Shown here: piece by piece, positions 16,510 through 19,708 of the stretch
How the letters are laid out: each line of letters starts with the position of its first letter
Position numbering within the stretch: position 1 is the stretch's first letter
NCBI GenBank assembly: GCA_046349635.1
Contig: JAXMBX010000075.1
Span: 1 to 19,708, forward strand
Origin: JAXMBX01 sp046349635
GTDB lineage: Bacteria > Planctomycetota > Planctomycetia > Planctomycetales > Planctomycetaceae
Direction: 5' to 3'
Length of the DNA stretch: 19,708 nt
Position numbers and translations under genes: made by a program
The notes under the pieces: model-generated
What the model saw: only the letters and a program-made list of their open reading frames with translations
The model's database searches: none
Told to the model about the DNA's origin: nothing

Positions 16510-18600
16510 TCAGTCGTCCTTGTTACGGCGACGGAATCTCGGTCGTTCAGCCGGCGGCTTGATATCACCCGCAGCCGGGAGCGGCACAACGTTGGGATTC
16601 GGTTCCTTTTTCGCGTCAGGCTTGTCCGTCCCCGCCACCGGCATCGGGGTGTCCCCCTTCGGCGCGGTACCGGCGGTGGGAGGCGCAGCGGGTTTCTCCT
16701 CGGGGGAAGGCATGAACATCGAAGAGGCCTTACCGAGTTCCTGCAACTGTTCCATCGGGAGAATCAGCTTGAACCGGATCGCGTTATCTTCCGCGGCCAG
16801 CGAGATTCCGGTAAAGGACGGTTTCGCATCATCCCCGCCAAGTTCTTTCAGCGGTTCCGGAATCATTCCCCCCACGGGGCCGCTCTCCGCTAATGACGTC
16901 ATAGCTTTCCCCACGAAGACGGGCAAGTCGACAAGCAGGATGACGTTTGCCTTGGCCGACAACCGCCCCCGGGTCTGACGCAGCGCGGTCGTCCCGATCC
17001 GCACGGCCGGCGTATCATCGGCATCTGCTTTAGGCTCTTCGGGCTCGTCTTTTCCGTCGGCCGGCGCCTCAGCCGCCCCCTTGGCCTTTCGGACTTCTCC
17101 ATCCCGCGATCCTTCCGACGTGTTCCGCCCGTTCTTCTTTGCGGTCACGGGAGTGCCGGGCTTGGCAACCGGTTTCTTGACGGAAGGGACTTTCCCCTCA
17201 TACGCCAACACGGCCGCCGCGGCGAGATCCTTTCCTCCAATCACCTGCATCACATAGTTCTTGAGGTAGAACGTTCTCACGGACATTCCGTTGGTGCCAT
17301 ACATCTTTTCCCACATTTGTTTCTGGGCTTCCGCCATCGGGGCCGATTTCTCGATCTCCATCTGGGTCGTCTGCACGTCAGCCGAGAACAGACCGTACTT
17401 TTCCGCGTCCGGCTTGAAATCGATTGTCCCCTTCATTCCGCCCTGCTGGAAAGTTTTCATCTGTCCGGAAGCTTTCCGCGACAGTTCCCTCATCCGCTGG
17501 ACGTTATCCACTTCGAGAAGGCTCACCGATTGCATCATTCCTTCTTCTTCCTTGCCGGAATTGAAGGACATGGTGATCGCCCCGAGCTTCAGTTTCGTCA
17601 TTTCCGCCGTCAGGTCGGTCAGGAGTTTCTTCGTCGGCTCATCGGACACCACCGACTGGGCCATGCCCATTCCCCAGTTCATGAAAGAATTCGTGTTCCC
17701 GCTCAAGCCGACAAAGATCAAGTGCGAACTTGGGAGATGCGTCAACCCCTTCATTTCAGAGGTGGTCTGCCCCGCCAGAATCTTCGCGGTGGGGGACCCG
17801 GCTTTCACAGTGACATATTTTTCGACGACTCCGCCGCTCCGTCCCAGCAACACGCTGCCGCTACCGGATTTCATGTCCTCCAGGAATTGCACCACCGCTG
17901 GCAGGACCGTTTTGCTCATGATGTCCACCCCCTGCTGGGCCTGAGCCTGGTTCGGCCCGGCAGCAGCCCCGGCGGCGATCTGGATTCCCGTTTCCAGTTG
18001 CGCTTTGAAGGCGTCGATCTGCGCCGCGTACAGCTTCCGCATCCCTTGCAAATTCACCCAAGCGGAAAGATCTCCCCGCTCCAGAACCCCGAGATGCTCC
18101 TTATCCAGCAATGTGCTGATCGAACTCCCTTCCCCTTTGATCCGTTTGGCAATGGCATTAATGATCTCCTCGTCCTGCGACACCACGTTCCACTGCCGGA
18201 ATTGAACATAGGAGAGTCCTTCTTCAAAACTCTTGTGCATCAGCTTCGGGTTTTTACTCTTCCCGGGAAGGATGAAGACCTGCGTCGGCATGTCGTCGGG
18301 CTTCAGCTTCAACGCCATCCACCAGTCCGCGGAGGTATCGACCCCTTCCAGGGACTGCAGCCCCACAAACATTCCAATCTGGGCAAAACCCATTTCCAAC
18401 AACGCGCCGCTGCCGGGAGAGATCTCGTTGAGCTGCTTGGAGACCCGCGTCACCGTCGGCTGAGGCGTTCGAAACCGGACAATGACGTGAAAGTCATCCG
18501 GTATGGCCTTAAGAGGGGTGTCATCCTGCGCGGGGAGCGTCCCCGCGACAGAACACAAAAACGCAAAGACGACACAAGTCTTCCAGAGATGAGGCTTCAT
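16510..18600 (-). CDS. Large secreted protein of unknown function with low-complexity linker and tail
   Basis: The 696-aa product has a signal peptide (about 1-25, ending TLPAQ-DD). Residues 26-465 form a largely alpha/beta region with repeated phrases of the type DDFHVIVRFRTPQPTV and SSHLIFVGLSGNTNSFMNWG. A Lys/Ala/Glu-rich linker follows (about 470-532), then a second short globular segment (about 533-630) with ANVILLVDLPVFVGK, and a Pro/Ala/Lys-rich tail ending RPRFRRRNKDD. I recognise no named domain; proteins of this general design (exported, roughly 600-700 aa, alternating globular and charged segments) are common in planctomycetes. The frame is open upstream to 18762, but the ATG at 18600 is preferred: it begins the signal peptide and AGGA lies 9 bases before it. 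The sialidase-like gene follows after 33 bases. Confidence 0.75.
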   Translation of the reverse strand: MKPHLWKTCVVFAFLCSVAGTLPAQDDTPLKAIPDDFHVIVRFRTPQPTVTRVSKQLNEISPGSGALLEMGFAQIGMFVGLQSLEGVDTSADWWMALKLKPDDMPTQVFILPGKSKNPKLMHKSFEEGLSYVQFRQWNVVSQDEEIINAIAKRIKGEGSSISTLLDKEHLGVLERGDLSAWVNLQGMRKLYAAQIDAFKAQLETGIQIAAGAAAGPNQAQAQQGVDIMSKTVLPAVVQFLEDMKSGSGSVLLGRSGGVVEKYVTVKAGSPTAKILAGQTTSEMKGLTHLPSSHLIFVGLSGNTNSFMNWGMGMAQSVVSDEPTKKLLTDLTAEMTKLKLGAITMSFNSGKEEEGMMQSVSLLEVDNVQRMRELSRKASGQMKTFQQGGMKGTIDFKPDAEKYGLFSADVQTTQMEIEKSAPMAEAQKQMWEKMYGTNGMSVRTFYLKNYVMQVIGGKDLAAAAVLAYEGKVPSVKKPVAKPGTPVTAKKNGRNTSEGSRDGEVRKAKGAAEAPADGKDEPEEPKADADDTPAVRIGTTALRQTRGRLSAKANVILLVDLPVFVGKAMTSLAESGPVGGMIPEPLKELGGDDAKPSFTGISLAAEDNAIRFKLILPMEQLQELGKASSMFMPSPEEKPAAPPTAGTAPKGDTPMPVAGTDKPDAKKEPNPNVVPLPAAGDIKPPAERPRFRRRNKDD

Positions 18601-18723
18601 GACGGAATTCCTGAATTGCTTACGACGAAGTGTGCGGCCGCGTAAATGCGGCTTGGCCCGACGCACGACAATCCGGGGATGGGAGATCCAGCCGCTGAGA
18701 GGAAGGTCGAGAGTCAAGTTCCC

Positions 18724-18752
18724 AGTATAAGGAGGGGCTACCGGAAAACCCA
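18724..18752 (-). promoter_or_regulatory. Weak candidate promoter upstream of the 696-aa protein gene
   Basis: On the minus strand TATACT (18729-18724) resembles a -10 element; at a 17-base spacing the -35 position reads TGGGTT (18752-18747), a poor match. It would give a leader of about 115 bases. Only the -10 is persuasive. Confidence 0.3.
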
Positions 18753-19012
18753 CAGAAATCACCCCTCAAGGCGTTTCCCACGAGGCAAACGGATGCTCCA
18801 GGCGAATGGATCAGGAATTTCCGGAAGAATTTACAACTCGTGACTATTCGGGTTACGAAAATATTTCCACCCGTAAATCGTTTTAGAGAAGTTTAGACAG
18901 CAGGAAAAGAACCCCTATTAATTCAATAACGGCTCTCAACTCACGTCTGTCGTTATCGGCGGCACATGACGTTTTGGTGTCGCGTCAAAGCCACGCGTTT
19001 CCGCACCAGATA

Positions 19013-19042
19013 GTCCCGGGACAGGCACCAACAGGGACAGGG
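19013..19042. repeat. Short GGGACAGG direct repeat with palindromic end
   Basis: GTCCCGGGAC (19013-19022) is a perfect palindrome. Its right half begins GGGACAGG (19018-19025), repeated at 19034-19041, so the unit recurs every 16 bases. It lies 15 bases past a stop codon. Units of the GGGACAGGCACC type remind me of intergenic REP-like repeats seen in several bacteria, but one locus cannot establish that. Confidence 0.4.
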
Positions 19043-19056
19043 AAATCATCCTCGGT

Positions 19057-19708
19057 TCAGTACCACTGATACACGTAATTCCGGAAGACTTCCCAATCCC
19101 CTTTCGCATTGTCCAAGGCTGAAGGTTCCTTCAGACGGCGGGAGAGTAGTTCCTCGGCGATCTGATAGGCGGTCCAGGAGCTTTTCGTCCGATCCAGTTC
19201 TCCCAGTTGAGTCTTGCGATTGAGGGCGACAATACCCCCGACGATCACCGGCTGAACCTTGCTGAGATCCGCTTCGCGGAACACGTCATTCAACGCCAGA
19301 ATCCCTTCGCTGGACATCGGCTGCACGCTGATCTGCACGGCGGGTTTCGGATCCCCGGCCACAATCTGCCGTGCGTTATACGCCATCGCCAGATAATCCA
19401 CCGGAGTGATGGAGAACAGGTAGACGGCAATCGCGAGCGCCCACAATTGACGGCGGATCAGCCAGACGAAGTTGTACTTCCCTCTGATTTTCCAGAGCAC
19501 GAGCAGAAATCCCGCCACCACGGTCGTCACGCCGTAAAAACCAACGATACGCAACCGTGTCATCCCGTTGAAACCGACGTAGATCATCAGGCGGTGATAC
19601 ACCGCCAAAGCCAGCAGCAGATTTTCCACCGACCAGATCCCAGCCAGGACTCGCAGTTGTGCAATCTTGCCATGTCGCAACACGCGGCCGCGGAAGATCA
19701 ACGAGAGC
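19057..19708 (-). CDS. DUF4153/DUF4173-type multi-pass membrane protein, 5'-truncated by the window edge
   Basis: The frame is open to the right edge and ends with TGA at 19059-19057; the TTG at 19701 is internal, since codons continue upstream of it. About 216 C-terminal residues are visible. They contain three hydrophobic segments (around LLLALAVYHRLMIYV, VGFYGVTTVVAGFLLVLW and LWALAIAVYLFSI) followed by a soluble domain of about 110 residues. The sequence MIYVGFNGMTRLRIVGFYG matches the loop I associate with the C-terminal part of DUF4173/DUF4153 membrane proteins. The function of these families is unknown. The soluble end, with several Trp and Tyr residues (DWEVFRNYVYQWY), is on one side of the membrane. 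It precedes the 696-aa gene on the same strand with a 456-base gap, so they probably do not share an operon. Confidence 0.7.
   Translation of the reverse strand, partial: LSLIFRGRVLRHGKIAQLRVLAGIWSVENLLLALAVYHRLMIYVGFNGMTRLRIVGFYGVTTVVAGFLLVLWKIRGKYNFVWLIRRQLWALAIAVYLFSITPVDYLAMAYNARQIVAGDPKPAVQISVQPMSSEGILALNDVFREADLSKVQPVIVGGIVALNRKTQLGELDRTKSSWTAYQIAEELLSRRLKEPSALDNAKGDWEVFRNYVYQWY

Larger units (their letters stand above)
18601..19056. other. Gene-free region upstream of the 696-aa protein gene
   Basis: No coding region is supported; the short plus-strand frame over 18646-18843 has no ribosome site or family-like sequence. The region holds the weak promoter candidate near 18724-18752, an AT-rich stretch around 18830-18930, and a short GGGACAGG repeat at 19013-19042. 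No clear terminator was found for the gene ending at 19057. Confidence 0.5.

Noticed and set aside
17317..18645. Plus-strand open frame of over 400 codons opposite the 696-aa protein gene
   Set aside because: Antisense shadow; His/Arg/Leu-rich translation and no ribosome site, whereas the minus-strand frame begins with a good signal peptide.

Overview
The window looks like chromosomal DNA of a planctomycete (Planctomycetaceae-like, moderately GC-rich). The evidence is a DUF1501 protein, an orphan MraZ outside any division cluster, a Tad ATPase/TadB/TadC core standing alone, a double-BON secreted protein with a proline/tyrosine/tryptophan-rich tail, a class II (B12-dependent) ribonucleotide reductase, and several secreted proteins of a lineage-restricted kind. 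No transposase, integrase, phage gene, CRISPR array, tRNA or rRNA was found. It reads as ordinary core and lineage-specific chromosome rather than an accessory island.

Layout. 1-971 (+) is the C-terminal part of a DUF1501 protein, convergent with purE (976-1479, -). A 344-base gene-free stretch with short direct and inverted repeats leads into a divergent MraZ-like gene (1824-2315, +). A PAS plus receiver-domain signalling protein follows (2524-3375, -). A 791-base gap precedes the Tad pilus motor genes tadA-tadB-tadC (4167-7532, +), which end at a strong intrinsic terminator. Convergent with them is a group II PLP-dependent decarboxylase (7631-9163, -) broken by two compensating single-base frameshifts. 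A BON-domain secreted protein (9572-10723, +) and a small cysteine-containing putative lipoprotein (10985-11578, +) each carry their own strong terminator, so both are probably transcribed alone.

The second half is all on the minus strand: nrdJ (11750-14692), a sialidase-like secreted protein (15232-16476), a 696-residue secreted protein of unknown function (16510-18600) that is probably cotranscribed with the sialidase-like gene, and the C-terminal part of a DUF4153/DUF4173-type membrane protein running off the right edge (19057-19708).

The best regulatory signal is upstream of nrdJ. A near-consensus promoter (TTGACA, 16 bases, TATAGT) is overlapped by one half-degenerate NrdR-like box, with a second, better box centred exactly 31 bases downstream. 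This suggests NrdR repression of dNTP synthesis. I did not find a convincing new multi-gene system. The most useful follow-ups are the NrdR site, the orphan MraZ with altered DNA-contact motifs, and the double frameshift in the decarboxylase.
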